Counted from the stretch's first letter, positions 32,050-43,896 are shown. The stretch: 64,000 bases of DNA from Brachionus plicatilis (GCA_010279815.1 QEOQ01000246.1:638218-702217); one strand, 5' to 3'. The notes: generated by a model not told the origin, from the sequence alone. Numbers and translations are program-made.

Positions 32050-32408
32050 ATAAAATGGTTTTGTGAAATTCAGTACAAAATGATAAATAGATCAGAAAAA
32101 AATGTAAAAAAATTGAAAAGCTTTTTTTCTAAAGGTTTAAACTTAATTCTGTAAATGCAACATAGTGCAACATTCAAAGTTGCACCAAATATCAAGGTCT
32201 GCTAAATTTGCAGATTTTAGCAGAAATTAAATTTCAATGTAATCGAGTGTAATGCATTTTGCAGAGATTTTGCTTATCATTAGAAGACTTTTACAGTTGA
32301 TGCAACTTTGAATGTTGCACAATTCTGCATTCATAGAATCGATTTTTATTTAATTTTTTTACACTTTGTTCTGTTGTTTTGTACTGAACTTCACAAAACC
32401 AATATAAT
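32050..32408. repeat. ~360-bp foldback element
   Basis: The left arm (32050-32195) and right arm (32262-32408) are inverted copies. The best-matching blocks are GGTTTTGTGAAATTCAGTAC near the outer ends and GTGCAACATTCAAAGTTGCA near the inner ends. The loop between them holds TCTGCTAAATTTGCAGATTT-type small repeats. There is no coding capacity. Confidence 0.7.
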
Positions 32409-32429
32409 TAGTCTTTTTTATATTTTTAG

Positions 32430-32830
32430 TAGTAGTAGTAGTAGTAATAAATGGCTGGGCAGCTTCTGCCTAGTGTTACACTTTACAGCCCTGAAACTAA
32501 TAAATAAAAAATAATTATAACCACTTGTCCAATCTTGCTTTAAAAAAGTTTAAGCTTCGTGATTCAACTATCATCCTTGGTAGCTGATTCTCAAATTAAA
32601 TGTACTTGACGGTGTGTTGTCAAAGAAGGGCCAATTTATTTGTTCTGCTCCGTGGGACAGCTTGAATTGTTGAATTAAATCACCATTCGTTCTGCGCGTT
32701 ACTAGATCTGAAAATCCAGCTCTGCGCAGTCGCTCGTCGTAGCCAAGGTGTCGTAGGCCGTTTATTGATCTTAAAGCTCTTCTTTGAACCTTTTCAATTT
32801 GCCCAATCGATTTCTTGAAGCGAAGAAGGT
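32430..32830 (-). mobile_element. CR1-like LINE C-terminus with ACT-repeat tail
   Basis: The minus strand encodes FKKSIGQIEKVQRRALRSIN, then GLRHLGYDERLRRAGFSDLV and RRTNGDLIQQFK, the typical C-terminal domain of CR1/L2-type LINEs. After a frame change it reads SLNFFKARLDKWL and a stop at about 32516. A short 3' UTR with a GCAGAAGCTGC hairpin ends in (ACT)n at 32429-32446. It is severely 5'-truncated, a normal outcome of target-primed insertion. Confidence 0.8.
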
Positions 32831-33625
32831 ATTTTTAAAGGTATTTTTAATTAAGAGAATTAAGCTAAGTCTAAAATTTTGGTGTGAATCAATATTATTA
32901 AATAGGATAAGATTTATTTTGGGATATGTAAAGAATCTGGCCAAACGTCTTTTTAATTTTAATTTCAGGCCGAGGTAAAATCAAATTATTTTTTTAAAGA
33001 AAATATTTGCAAAAGGTGATTGGAAAAATGTATTAAAACTTTAGGAATCAACAATTTTTTTCAATTTACTCTGTAAAATGAAAGAAAAATCGAAGTTATG
33101 CTACTTTGGTTTAAACAAGATTGATTGTTATTCACTTAGTTTAAATGTAAATATGGTAGCAATTTTGCTTAACACAAAATAATAACTTTGAAAAGTCTGC
33201 AAAAAGCTATCAATTTTTTATAATGAGGCCATTTCAAATAATTTGTTATAAGAAAATTATATTGTTAAAGTTATTTTGAATTGTACTGATTCAATTTAAT
33301 GAATGATTTTCAGTTGGTGATTTTTGAAAGATTGATGATTAATTTTTACTTTTAAACTTCAAACATTCACTAAAAAAACGTAAATTTTTCGATAAAAAAA
33401 AAAGCAAAATTAATCTTTTAAATAATTTTAAATAATGAGAAATAGCTTAAAGGAATTTTGAATTCAATTCTTATTTTCTTATTGATTAGTGATTAAATTA
33501 GAAGAAACTAGTAATTTTTTTTTTAAAAACACTTTTAATTTTTTTTACTTTCATTTAAAAATGGAACAAGCCTTTAGGAAAAAATTTAATTTAAGAAAAA
33601 TAGAAGAGGCGAATCTAATTTATAT
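32831..33625. other. Upstream region of the DEG/ENaC gene
   Basis: AT-rich with no confident gene. An ATG at 33561 opens 28 codons that run into a strong donor-like GTGTAAGATG at about 33626. That leaves open an extra upstream exon or an alternative start for the channel gene. Confidence 0.35.
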
Positions 33626-35507
33626 ATGTGTAAGATGCAAAGTATTTTAAAGAGTAAACTGAACATTTTAAAACTAAATATGGATAAACATAAAGTGGCC
33701 ACTCCATCAAAAAAAGTTATACCAACACTCATAGACTTACCAATTGAAAAAAAAAACGAAATTATTTCCTGCACTAGAAGAGAAAAAAAGCAATTCAATT
33801 TAATTCAAAAACCATTGAAAAAATGTATTTTAGAGTGGTGTGAAAACACCAGCAGTCATGGATTTTCAAACATGGTCAGAACTGACAGTTGGATCATCAG
33901 AATCGTATGGTTAATTTTAGTTCTACTTTTCATCGGATACTGCATTTTTTGTAATTGAAAAATTAAATTTGATTGTCTTAAAAAATTAATTTTTATTAAA
34001 AAAGCTGTGGTTACCATTATTTTGGCTTATTTCAAATATGAAGTTGTGGTTAGCTATAAAATAGTTTCAGATTCACCATCGCCATTTCCTGCCGTCACCA
34101 TTTGCAATTTGAACCCCTTTGACTTTGGTACTGATGAGTATACAGGAACTTATTTGGAAAATGTTTTGATCAATAATTCAATTAATCCATCAGTTAAGTT
34201 ATCAACAAACGACACTGCAGTTTTAAAGGTTGATGAGATAAGAAGTATTATAAAAGCCCATGCAACAGCTGATAAAAATTTAACCTCTGATGATCTAAAA
34301 AAAAAAGGTTTCACAATTGATACAATGCTAATCAGTTGTTTTTACAATAATGAAGAATGCTCTTTGGAAAAGTTCCACTGGTTTAGAGACAATGACTTTG
34401 GAAATTGCTATACTTTTAATGATTTATTTGATGGCAATAACCAAAGAATAGATAGCTTGAAAACAAGCAAATCAGGTCCCGAAAATGGTTTGAAAATGGA
34501 AATATTTGTAGGAGTTTCTGGACAACAAGATGTTTTCTCAATTAAAAAAGGAATTAAAGTGGTAATTCATGAACGAGGTGTAAGACCTATTCTTAAATAT
34601 GATGGTATTGAAGTATCCACTGGAGTAGCTGCAAATATTGTTGTGTCGAGAACAAATTTTTCCAAGCAGCCTTTACCTTTTAGTTCTTGCAGAAAAGATC
34701 CTGAAAATTTACTTTCTACTGATTCAAAGTATCACAAATACACACTTTCTATATCAAGATATTATCAAAAACTTTGCTATGAAATATGCCTGCAGTATGA
34801 ACAAATAGTTCCCAATTGCCAGTGTGCTGATCCAAGTATTCCAATAGTTGATTCCAATTTAACAATTTGTAGCAATGCAAGAAGCTTAAAATGTGTAAAA
34901 GAACAGAGAGATTCTTTTGATTCAAGCAAAAATATTGATGAAGTTTGTGGTACATTTTGCCCGGATAGTTGTGACCAAATGATTTACTCAACAAGTATTA
35001 GTCAATCAAGCTATCCTACTGATTATTACAGCAGCATTCTAGTCAATCAAAATAGTCTTGTTGATAAATTTAATCCAGCAAATGAATTTACACCTTTGAC
35101 TGAACAAGCTACTGTTAAAAAAAAGCGCACTTATATCAACGAACCATATCCAACTTTGTCTCCAACCACCACTAGTTTACAATCCAATAACAGATTAATG
35201 ACCATTTTTTTTCAATCTATCTAATGGTGTTCAATCTTCAGAAAGCACAACTAAACCACCACTTTCAAAAGAAAAACCCGGAAAAAGTGATGTGCAAATG
35301 TCAGTTTTAATGATCTCTACTTTTTACAATGATTTACAATATACCTTGATAGAGGAGTCGCCAGCTATGACTCTTGAAGCTTTGTTTGGTCTAATCGGTG
35401 GTCAGTTAGGCTTATTTATGGGCGCTAGTTTTTTGAGTTTTATGGAAATACTGGAAATGATAATCAATATAGCCAGAGCATATATTAACAATAAAAATTC
35501 AAAATAA
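33626..35507 (+). CDS. DEG/ENaC family sodium channel, three exons
   Basis: The exons are 33626-33950, 34005-35174 and 35242-35507, with introns of 54 and 67 bases, giving 586 residues. The protein is a trimeric amiloride-type Na+ channel subunit of the plasma membrane. It has a cytosolic N-terminus with NTSSHGFSN (HG gating motif), TM1 (SWIIRIVWLILVLLFIGYCI), and the post-TM1 signature FPAVTICNLNPF. A large Cys-rich extracellular domain follows (YEICLQYEQIVPNCQC, CGTFCPDSCDQ), then TM2 with GGQLGLFMGASFLSFMEILE, including the G-x-S selectivity region. FMRFamide-, peptide- or acid-gated relatives cannot be told apart. The stop at 35224 in an unspliced reading falls inside intron 2. The start could be ATG 33626, 33635 or 33680. 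Confidence 0.87.
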
Positions 35508-35839
35508 ACTAACTTGAGAAAAAAGAAATATTTAATATGCAGTAAATTTTTAATTAAATGAATGTAAGACTCAATTTTTCTAGGTATTTGCACAATATTT
35601 TAGTTAAATAAAAACTTTGAATAATATTTTAAATTTTACCATCCACTTTTATTGATGAAATTGTTGAAGTTAGAAAAGTGTTTTGATCAAACTTGTTTTG
35701 TTTATATTATGAAAAAATTAAGTCACACGAAAAATAATATTTTAGGAACTTTGACTAAATAATATTTCTTTATTCCATCTGTTTGATACTTTTTTTAGCA
35801 CTTTAATAAAATATAAAAAAAATCACTAAAGAATAAAAT

Positions 35840-36330
35840 TCATAGCAACGTCAATTTCATAGAATTATTTATCATAGATAGTGATTACATAGAAAGTTTT
35901 TTCATAGAAAAAAATTTGGTAGAATTTCACCTTGAACACAGTATGGAATCAAGCTTAGTGCGTTTATTTAATGGTGATGTTATCAAAAAAACAAAGAAGT
36001 GAATAAAATTAAAAATTGAAACGTAATGGTTAATTTGAAATTTTGGACCTGTGGAAAAACCAATATTGGAAAAACAATTCAGGAGCCTTCGTTTGAACCC
36101 TCTTGTTTGCATAACATTTTTTTTATTAAAAAATAGAATAAAAATAACTTATAATTAGTAATTATGATTAAAACAATTTGAAATTGTATTTAGATGGTCC
36201 AGATAAGTTGTTTCTTTACTGAATTCGAAAAATTTATTTTCTATATTTTTTTGTTTTTATAAATGTGTCATTCTATGAAAATTTTTCTATCTTATGTTAT
36301 TTCTATAATTTTTTTTTTCTACTGAGGGGC
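35840..36330. repeat. Foldback with TTTCATAGAAA-type subrepeats
   Basis: The left side has four or more spaced copies of TCATAGAA or ACATAGAA (35842-35910). The right side has the inverted forms TTCTATGAAAATTTTTCTAT and ATTTCTATAA (36270-36320). The arms pair only loosely apart from these motifs. There is no coding capacity. Confidence 0.45.
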
Positions 36331-37393
36331 CCTCACTTTTTTTAAAATTTTTTTTTGTACTTTTACAAATTTTTATTTAATCTTTTTTAATACAAGACCG
36401 CTAAATTTAAGGTGGCACTGAGTTATTTGGCGAGAGATCAAAAATATTAATCAATTTTTAATCTTAAGCTAGAATTATTTTGAGATTTTTGAAGCTAAAA
36501 TATTTATAATTTAAATTAAGTAAAGTAAAAATCAATTGCTTTTTGGAATTATTTCTAGGTCCTGTTCACATAAACTTTATAAACTTCTATTTAATCAATT
36601 TAAAATTTTTAAGTTTTTAAGTAACAAATTTTCTTGAAGAAAAATTACTTAGCAAAATGTTAAAATTGAGTTGCAACAGTTAAATTAAAGTCACAAACAA
36701 TTAATTGCATGATTGAATTACCCCATTTACTTTACTTTATTTAGAACTAAAGTAATTTTTTAAAGCAACAATTTAAGAAAAATTAACTCGACACAAATTA
36801 AATTTGAAAACAGGAATGAAACCTTTAACTTAATTTTAAAAAAATAAAAGTTGATACATTTTGCATTAATAGAATCCCACATAAACTGAAATCGGTCAAA
36901 AAAATTAAAAAATTGACAAAATATAAATCTTCACTCATAAACAATCAAAAAAGTTTCAATTTTATTTTAGGACAGGACTGAGATTGAGGAATATAAGAAA
37001 GATTATTATAATATTAAAAATTTGACTTTCCGTTTGAAAGATATAGAGGTATTAGGTTTCATTTTTAATAAATCACTATTTATGTTAATTAAGCTTTTCT
37101 TGGTCTTTTTTTTAAGAGAATTAGGAAATGTGTATAAAAATGTTCAGAATTGAGTAAAAAATCTAAAAAAGAAGAGAAAATAACAATAATGATAGTGATT
37201 GATTCGGCTAATTTTAAAATTGAGGGCTAAATGTCTCAAAAGTCAAAGAACCAGTGGTAATTTTTTTTTTTTAATATCAAATTAATTTAATTCAAAATTA
37301 ATTTAATTTTATGCTTTATCAATTGAGTAACGCATCTTACAAATGAGGTTCTAGAATATTCGCTTCCTCAAGTTATTCACAAATATATACACT

Positions 37394-37453
37394 GCTGGTA
37401 CGATACATGGTCCTGAGGTAAAATTTTACATCAGAACCATGTATCGTACCAGC
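37394..37453. repeat. Near-perfect 60-bp palindrome
   Basis: The two 30-base arms start GCTGGTACGATACATGGT and meet at an AAAATTTT centre with no loop. They differ at two positions only, and a TATACA match extends the symmetry on both flanks. It has higher GC than its surroundings. No coding frame is present. Confidence 0.9.
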
Positions 37454-38339
37454 TCTGTATACTTACATGAACACAAATGGGACTACTCTCATATCTTTTT
37501 AATATTCAAATGAAACTTTCCAGCATACCTATTTTTCATCCTTGCATACTATACTTATTGGCACACTTTTTGCTAAAATACATATCTACCTTTAAAAAAC
37601 ACTCAAAAAGCTGTTAAATATAATGAATTTTTGAAATCAAAAAATTACTTAATAATTTTATAAATTGAGTTTATATAATAAAATTTAATTTAATTTCTTT
37701 ATCAATTCACTCGCGTTTATTTTGACCACCAAATTTGAGTTTGTTCAGGGAACGATAATTCTTGTAAGTATCTTATTGCCAACAAATTACCCCAATGATT
37801 TTAAATGTATTTAAAAAAATATTTAAAGAACATTTTAAAACTAACTAATTGCATTAATGCGTTTTCTTCCTTTCTTGCTCCTCACCCTTCCTTTAGTATT
37901 CGCTGATTCTACCTCAACAGTTCCTAGCTTTTTTTTTCGATTTCTTTTCCTTCCCGTAAAGAAAATAATCATGACCATTATTGACTAAAAGTTGAAGAAG
38001 AAGAAAGGAAAGAAAACGTATAATTTAGTCAAATGTACTGTTTGATTGCTTTAAAATAAATTTCAATTAATTGATCAATTAATCTGATCTCTGTCTTTAA
38101 AAAGAAAAAAAAATCTTCGACCTCAAGATCTTAATTAGAAACAAGAAGAATCTTAGAAACAGGAACTGTTCATGTAACTGGAAGGGTATGAACCTGTATA
38201 AAGATTACAAATGTATCTGTAAATTAGTTTCATCAGAAATAAAAAGAGCTAGACTAACAAATGGACAAAAAGCTTAGAAAAAAGTTGAGAAGAATCCAAA
38301 AAAATTGTACAAAAACCTAAATCATTAACAAGTAACCAA

Positions 38340-39134
38340 AAAATCAATCAATGCATTAAAAAGTCAAACAAAATGAGACCGAAAGAGATATCAAATCTTC
38401 TTAATAAATTTTTTCTGGACGTTTTTGTTTTTTAACAAGATGGTGAGCTTCCTGCTTTTGAAGTTGAATTTAATGAAAACTGACCAGAATATATTGACAT
38501 TGAACCGAATTTTATTAGTAATGAAATGGTATTCAAAAAATTACAAGACCTAAGAATAAATCATGTGGTAGAGACAAGCTTCATCAGTCATTTCTTAAAA
38601 ACTGTGCAGAAGTCTTTACTGTTCCTTTAACTTTGATTTTCAGAGTGTCTTTATCCAAAACCTAGCAAATACTGTTCCGCATAGCTAAATTGAAAGCGTA
38701 TGGCCTTGATGGTCTGGTACTAAAATGGATTGAAGCTTTCTTGAAAAATAGAAGATAACGAGTTGTTCAAGGTGAAATGTTGTCGAATTGGGTTGAGATT
38801 TTTAGCGGTGTACCACAAGAGTTTAACAAGAGTTTGATTGGATTATTATTTGTAAGTGATTGGATCACTATTGTTTGCTTTGTATGTCAATGATCTACCA
38901 AAAGGAATAGAGAATGTTGTCAAAATTATCCAGATGATACTAAAATGTTCTCGCAAATGGTATCAGAAATAAGCGCAGCGAAAATATAATCAAATTTAGA
39001 TTTAATTTTCAAGTGGACCTAAGATTGAAGCCCAGAATATTACTAGCTTTAAAGCAGGCGTTTATTTGACACATCAACTGTCTTAGTGTGCCTTGTCAGC
39101 ACACTCGCTGGCTAGCCAGCTACAGTCAAAACTA
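38340..39134 (+). mobile_element. Decayed LINE RT, 5' part
   Basis: Fragments in order on the plus strand: MRPKEISNLLNKFFLDVF, then NEMVFKKLQDLRIN, PLTLIFRVSLSKT, LKAYGLDGLVLKWIEAFLKN, FSGVPQ and SLLFALYVNDLPKGIE. These are the RT linker and palm motifs of a CR1/Jockey-type LINE, with many stops and frameshifts; the catalytic FADD box is changed to a reading like YPDDTKMF. A DNA transposon interrupts it at 39135. Confidence 0.75.
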
Positions 39135-40135
39135 ACGGGTGTCATAAGAAAAGTCGCTGAGAGAGTTCCCGTATAAGGAATTAATAAAGCAATAGAATCG
39201 TTCGATTTTAGACTTCGTATAGTAGAAAATTGTAGGAACTATTATTGTAACAAATAATTTTTTAATTACCTAAAAAAAAAAAAGTTAAACTAAATTAATA
39301 TTTCATTTTTCGAATTCAAAATTTTGGAAACTCTAGTAACTAATATGACAGATCATTTTTTAACTGGTTCAAAATAATCTGTTTAAAAATATTTTTTTTT
39401 ACTTTTAATTGATATTTTAGAAGTTAAGAATTAAAATTAAAATTTTTTTTAGGATTGACTTAAAAAGAACAACTTTCAAGTGCAAAATTTAGTAAAATAA
39501 GTTAACCAGTGACTAATATAACATTAAATCTTGATTCATTTTGCTATTTTTAAAGTGTATAATCACCTTCTTAGTCCAAGTATTTTTGAAACAGGATTAT
39601 TATTTGTAAAGACAGACACTTTTAGTTATAAAATGGTAATATAGTGTCTTAAATTTTGAAGAGGATTATTATTCATAGTTTTTTGTGTAAAATTGAGTAT
39701 TTACTATAATCATACAAAATTTGGTAATAAAATATCATTCCATTCAAAAGATATTACATTTTATTCACAAAAACCCCTTTTTTTGAACTTAATATAATTT
39801 TAGCGATTTTTGGATGTTTTTAATAATATTTTTCGAACAGAGCATCGGAAAAATTTGACCTTGGTATCATTAGAGAGCTGATAAAATTCTCTTTTCACTG
39901 ATATATAAAAATATATAGGTAAAAAATGAAGACCTCGGGGACATTTTTAGGGTTGACTGGGTATCAAGGTCACCAGGGTTCCTTGTGACCTGGTTGTCAG
40001 ATCGACAAAATTTCAAATGTTTTATATATATATAAGTAGTCATTCTATATCTGTGTTAGATTTAATCCGAAACATACATTCCTTTCATATTTTTTTTTAA
40101 TTTAAAATTTCGGTCAAGCTTTATTAGACACCCGT
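39135..40135. mobile_element. 1.0-kb mariner-type element nested in the LINE
   Basis: The ends are ACGGGTGTCATAAGAAAAG (left) and the complement of ACGGGTGTCTAATAAAGC (right), flanked by TA at 39133-39134 and 40136-40137. No transposase is visible, so it is non-autonomous. A GC-richer piece near 39950-40010 contains an AGGTCAC...GTGACCT hairpin. Confidence 0.7.
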
Positions 40136-40310
40136 TACTACTTCTTCTAAAAGTCATGTATAACCAATTAATTTGAAACTTTTGATTTTATTTCTGAAGC
40201 AAAAGATTAAGGTTCACAGGCAAAAAGAAGCGACTGCTACAGCTCTTTAAAGCCATGCTTAGAGAACATCTAAGCTGCAGTTTAAACTACTACGACTACT
40301 ACTACTAAAT
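40136..40310 (+). mobile_element. Probable LINE 3' end with CTA repeat tail
   Basis: The stretch ending TAAACTACTACGACTACTAC at about 40300 has the 3' microsatellite style of the CR1-like LINE at 32430. It is probably the severed 3' part of the LINE at 38340-39134. It is non-coding. Confidence 0.45.
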
Positions 40311-41086
40311 TCCAAGAAAATTCGAATCATTTTTAATTGCATTATTTGATGTATTTTATTTTAAAAATCAATAAAAAGAGCAATCATTATCATTACATAA
40401 GATTTTTGCAAAATCGATAATTAAAAAAAATTGGCTTGGATAAATTTATCACTTTAATCATTGGGAATTGATTTGGAAAATTATAAAAATTCTTGTTTTG
40501 ATTATCATCGGAATCTATGAATTTCAAGAGTTATTTTGCAATCAGTAATAAGTAAAAAATAAAGGGAATTTATGTATTATTTTTTAAATTTGCGTTTGGT
40601 TTCAGTGGAAATCTAAAATTTATTTATTTATTTATATATGTTTCACCTTTTACTGACTTAAGACTACTAAATCAAAAAATTCACATCTTCTAAAAATTTA
40701 GGGCAGCATAAATGTTATATAAAAAATTTTCCGTAATGATAGAAACTAAAAAGATTGAAAAATGTTGACGTTTCTCCTTTATCCTAGACAATAATTCCTG
40801 CAATAAAAATTAGTTGATATTAACTTAATAATTTTAGTTTAAAAATTTATTTTGACGTATGTTGCAAAAATTAAGATAAAAATTAAACCAATTTTTCACT
40901 TCAAATCCAAATAATTTAGCTTATTATTCTTATTAAAAAAATTCTAATTTTTGACATTTGAAAAAAATTAATTGACTCCTCTTAGACTTATTTAAAGCAA
41001 ATATTTTAATAAAATAACTGTTCAATTTTTTTATTAAAAAAAAGCAAATAATTTTATAATTTACAATAAAATCAACTTTGTCAATA
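40311..41086. other. Upstream region of the receptor gene
   Basis: AT-rich; I see no gene, repeat or clear promoter motif here. Confidence 0.45.
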
Positions 41087-42160
41087 ATGCAAAACATAGT
41101 TTCAAACGACACTGTAGTAAACTATTTCATATGGGCTTACCGTACTTCAAATAGTTTTCTTTTCTACGCTAATTTAACAATTGTTCCATTTGGTCTGTTC
41201 TTCAATCTTCTTTCATATTTAGTTTTTTCGAGAAAAACTTTTGAAAAAGGAACTATGGGATTCTATTTTCGAGTTATAGCCATAATGGACTCTATTGCAT
41301 TAACCAACCTATTTGCCCAATTTTTCACTCAATCACTTGGTATTGACCTAGTCCTAGTGTCTTCGTTTACCTGCATATTTTTTAATCTATTTTTAAGAGT
41401 TTCTTTCCAAGCGTCAGCGTGGCTAAATGTTATAGTTACTCTAGATAGACTAGCATGTATCAAGTATGTGCACAAACAATTTAAATTTAATAAAAATAAA
41501 AAAATTCTCCTTACCATTTTGTTCACGGTCCTCTTGGTTATTATCCTGACAAACATTCCGGTTTTTTTTCTCAAGAGATCGGTAATTATTTATAACAATC
41601 AATCTTTAGCATTGTGTAACACAGATACAACATCATATTTTATTCGTGAATTTTTTTACATGATGGTACGAACAGTGTTGCCATTTGCAATTATGCTCTA
41701 CGCCAATATCACATTGATTAGAACTTTAAGAGAGTCGAGACTTAAGTTCAAAAAGAATAGATCATTGCAACGCGAATATTACTTTGCTTCATCGTTAATT
41801 ATTATTAATTCAATTTTTCTGGCAAATTTACTACCACTTGAGCTTTCAAAGATATTGTATAGTGCAACCTCTGCAAAATTGAGCTATTTCACTGGCGTAA
41901 TTACTATTATTTATTTTGTGACTACTTATATTTCAGCTTTTAACCATGTTTTTCCATTTTTTATTAATTTAAAGTTTAATAAAATTTTTTACAATGAAGT
42001 GTGTAATTGTATAGCTGAAGTAAAAGAGTTCTTGGGAATTTCAAAAGATGGGATTGCTGGTCAAAACCGAATAGCCAGCTTTGAAGACGGAATTACCCAA
42101 AATGGTTCTTCATTGGTATTCACAATTCAAAAATTAAAATTGTCAAATAATGTATACTAA
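41087..42160 (+). CDS. Rhodopsin-class G-protein-coupled receptor, orphan
   Basis: The single-exon, 357-residue protein has seven hydrophobic helices. N-terminal Asn sites precede TM1 (FYANLTIVPFGLFFNLLSYLVF). TM3 ends in LDRLACIKY, a divergent DRY motif. A basic third intracellular loop (RESRLKFKKNRSLQREYYF) follows TM5. TM7 carries SAFNHVFPFFINLKFN in place of NPxxY. Cys before TM3 (FTCIFF) and in loop 2 (LALCNTD) could form the usual disulfide. It resembles the large, rapidly diverging FMRFamide/peptide-receptor-like families of lophotrochozoans; the ligand cannot be inferred. I prefer ATG 41087 (MQNIV); upstream TTG is not a normal start. AATAAA at 42257 is a plausible poly(A) signal. Confidence 0.8.
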   Translation: MQNIVSNDTVVNYFIWAYRTSNSFLFYANLTIVPFGLFFNLLSYLVFSRKTFEKGTMGFYFRVIAIMDSIALTNLFAQFFTQSLGIDLVLVSSFTCIFFNLFLRVSFQASAWLNVIVTLDRLACIKYVHKQFKFNKNKKILLTILFTVLLVIILTNIPVFFLKRSVIIYNNQSLALCNTDTTSYFIREFFYMMVRTVLPFAIMLYANITLIRTLRESRLKFKKNRSLQREYYFASSLIIINSIFLANLLPLELSKILYSATSAKLSYFTGVITIIYFVTTYISAFNHVFPFFINLKFNKIFYNEVCNCIAEVKEFLGISKDGIAGQNRIASFEDGITQNGSSLVFTIQKLKLSNNVY

Positions 42161-43896
42161 TTGAAAGAAAAAAAAAGTAAAATTTGCAAAATCAATAAAA
42201 AGTTTAGCTAAATTAAAAAAGACAATAATATTTAAATTTCATTTTTGTAAGCTTTGAATAAAGTATTTTAAAAAATTTTTGCATTATTTTCTGATTTTAT
42301 TTTCGTTTTATTCATATATTTAAAAAATTATTTTTTGAAAAATTTAAATTCGGGAATATCATTTCAGCACAATCAATTTCTGATTAGCACAATGAAAAAA
42401 GCATTCAACACAATTCGATTTCTTCTCAGCACAAAAAATTATATTTAAAAAAAAAACATTTAACGCAAAAAAATTGTGTTTGAAAATAATTCTTAAATGA
42501 AATTTTTTTCTCAGCACAAAAATAGTTATAATAAAACAGTTCTTTTAATGCCAATAAATGTGCACAATATCCTAATTTAGTGAAAAACTTGCAAGAACAA
42601 TTTTTACTGTTAAGCTCAACTTTATAACAGTTCTTGAAAAATTTTTTTTTAATTTTCCCAACAAATCATTAATTTTTGTGTTGAATGCATTTATCTTATT
42701 TTTAATTTTTGTGCTAAAAGTATTGTTTTCAAATTTTAATTTTTGTGTTGAGAAAAAATCATTTTGTGCTTAGCGTTTTGAAATTGTGTTGAATGGTTAT
42801 TTTTTTGTGTTGAAAAGGGAGACCCTTTAAATTCCATATTTGCTAAAAAAAAGTTTAAATTATTTTTTTAAGTAAAAAGTCAAAATCAAATCTGACTTTT
42901 ATAATTAACGGTCTAAAGACCTCTCATTCGACTAAAAAATCTGATTCAAGGCTATTTAACTTTTCAAGAACCCTATTTCTAAATTATAAATTAATTGAGT
43001 TTTTTATTTTAGTTTAATTGATCTTACTGTCAAAATTTTGAATGGCTTGCATTCCTTTGATGCTGATTTCTGAGAACTAGTGATAAAACGTTGTCATGCT
43101 CATTAGATGGATCATGGGTTTTTAGAGTTTTCTTAAGAATTATTGCTAAATTAGTTTTTTTCCGCGTTATGATTTTCTCTATTATTTTGAACTTAGGTTA
43201 AAAAGGTTTATAATTAGATTTTAAAGTTCATTGAAATAAGTTCAGGCTCGAGTCAAACTAGATCTTTTAGTGTTTATAAGAAATTAAAAATTTCCGCTAG
43301 ATAGTGAAATGGATAGGATAATTAACACTAAAGCTAAAATGTCCAAGCAATAAAAATTGTAATTTTAACTTCACTTAAGTTTTGATCAGCTTTTTTTTAC
43401 AGTGATTGGAGAATGTATTTTTTTGATTTTTTGATAATTAAATATTTTATAAAAAAGAAATTTTTAAATTATGCAAGAAAATTATAAATTTTGTATTCCT
43501 TTATAAAATTTAGTTTCAACATTGAAAATCTTAGTTTTCGATGTTAAATAATTATTGTATAAAATATCAATAAGATATAAATTGTTCTAATTTTGCCAAA
43601 AATTCTTAGTTTAAAGTAAAATTATAAAAAATTTAAAAGTTAACTTATTTCTTAAAGTGTATTTTTTTGCACGTACTTGTGCAAATTATAATATCAAATT
43701 TTTTCCTTGGTTATTGAATTAAATTTTTCTTTCATTAAAGTAGTAATGTTTGATAATTTTGAAATCTTTTAGTTTCAAGTAAAAATTTTAATAAAAAATT
43801 TAAATGCAGAATAATTTTGATACTTTTAAATAGAATCGTCATTAAATCAAAAACAGGTACAATCAAGATCAATTCATTATAACTTAAAATTTTATA
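42161..43896. other. Intergenic region between receptor and GOSR1
   Basis: It contains the foldback at 42360-42825. The rest is AT-rich without visible genes. Confidence 0.5.
42360..42825. repeat. Foldback with inverted clusters of a CAGCACAAAAA motif
   Basis: The left half has about five copies of YAGCACAA or CAACACAA (42366-42520). The right half has about six inverted copies, TTTTTGTGTTGA or TTTTGTGCTA (42676-42815). Spacing is irregular, 20-35 bases, and the centre is AT-rich. There is no coding. It looks like a non-autonomous element with subterminal binding motifs. Confidence 0.6.

Larger units (their letters stand above)
35508..38339. other. Gene-free region with foldback and palindrome
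   Basis: There is no protein gene in this interval. It contains the TCATAGAA foldback (35840-36330) and the 60-base palindrome (37394-37453), described separately. The last several hundred bases probably contain decayed LINE sequence upstream of the recognisable RT part. Confidence 0.5.

Noticed and set aside
35175..35241. Apparent frameshift at a T8 run in the DEG/ENaC gene
   Set aside because: A 67-base intron (GTTTAC...CTTCAG) removes the stop and keeps the frame, giving the expected TM2 continuation.
37394..37453. Palindrome as a pre-miRNA
   Set aside because: The arms meet with no terminal loop, so it does not look like a processed hairpin precursor.
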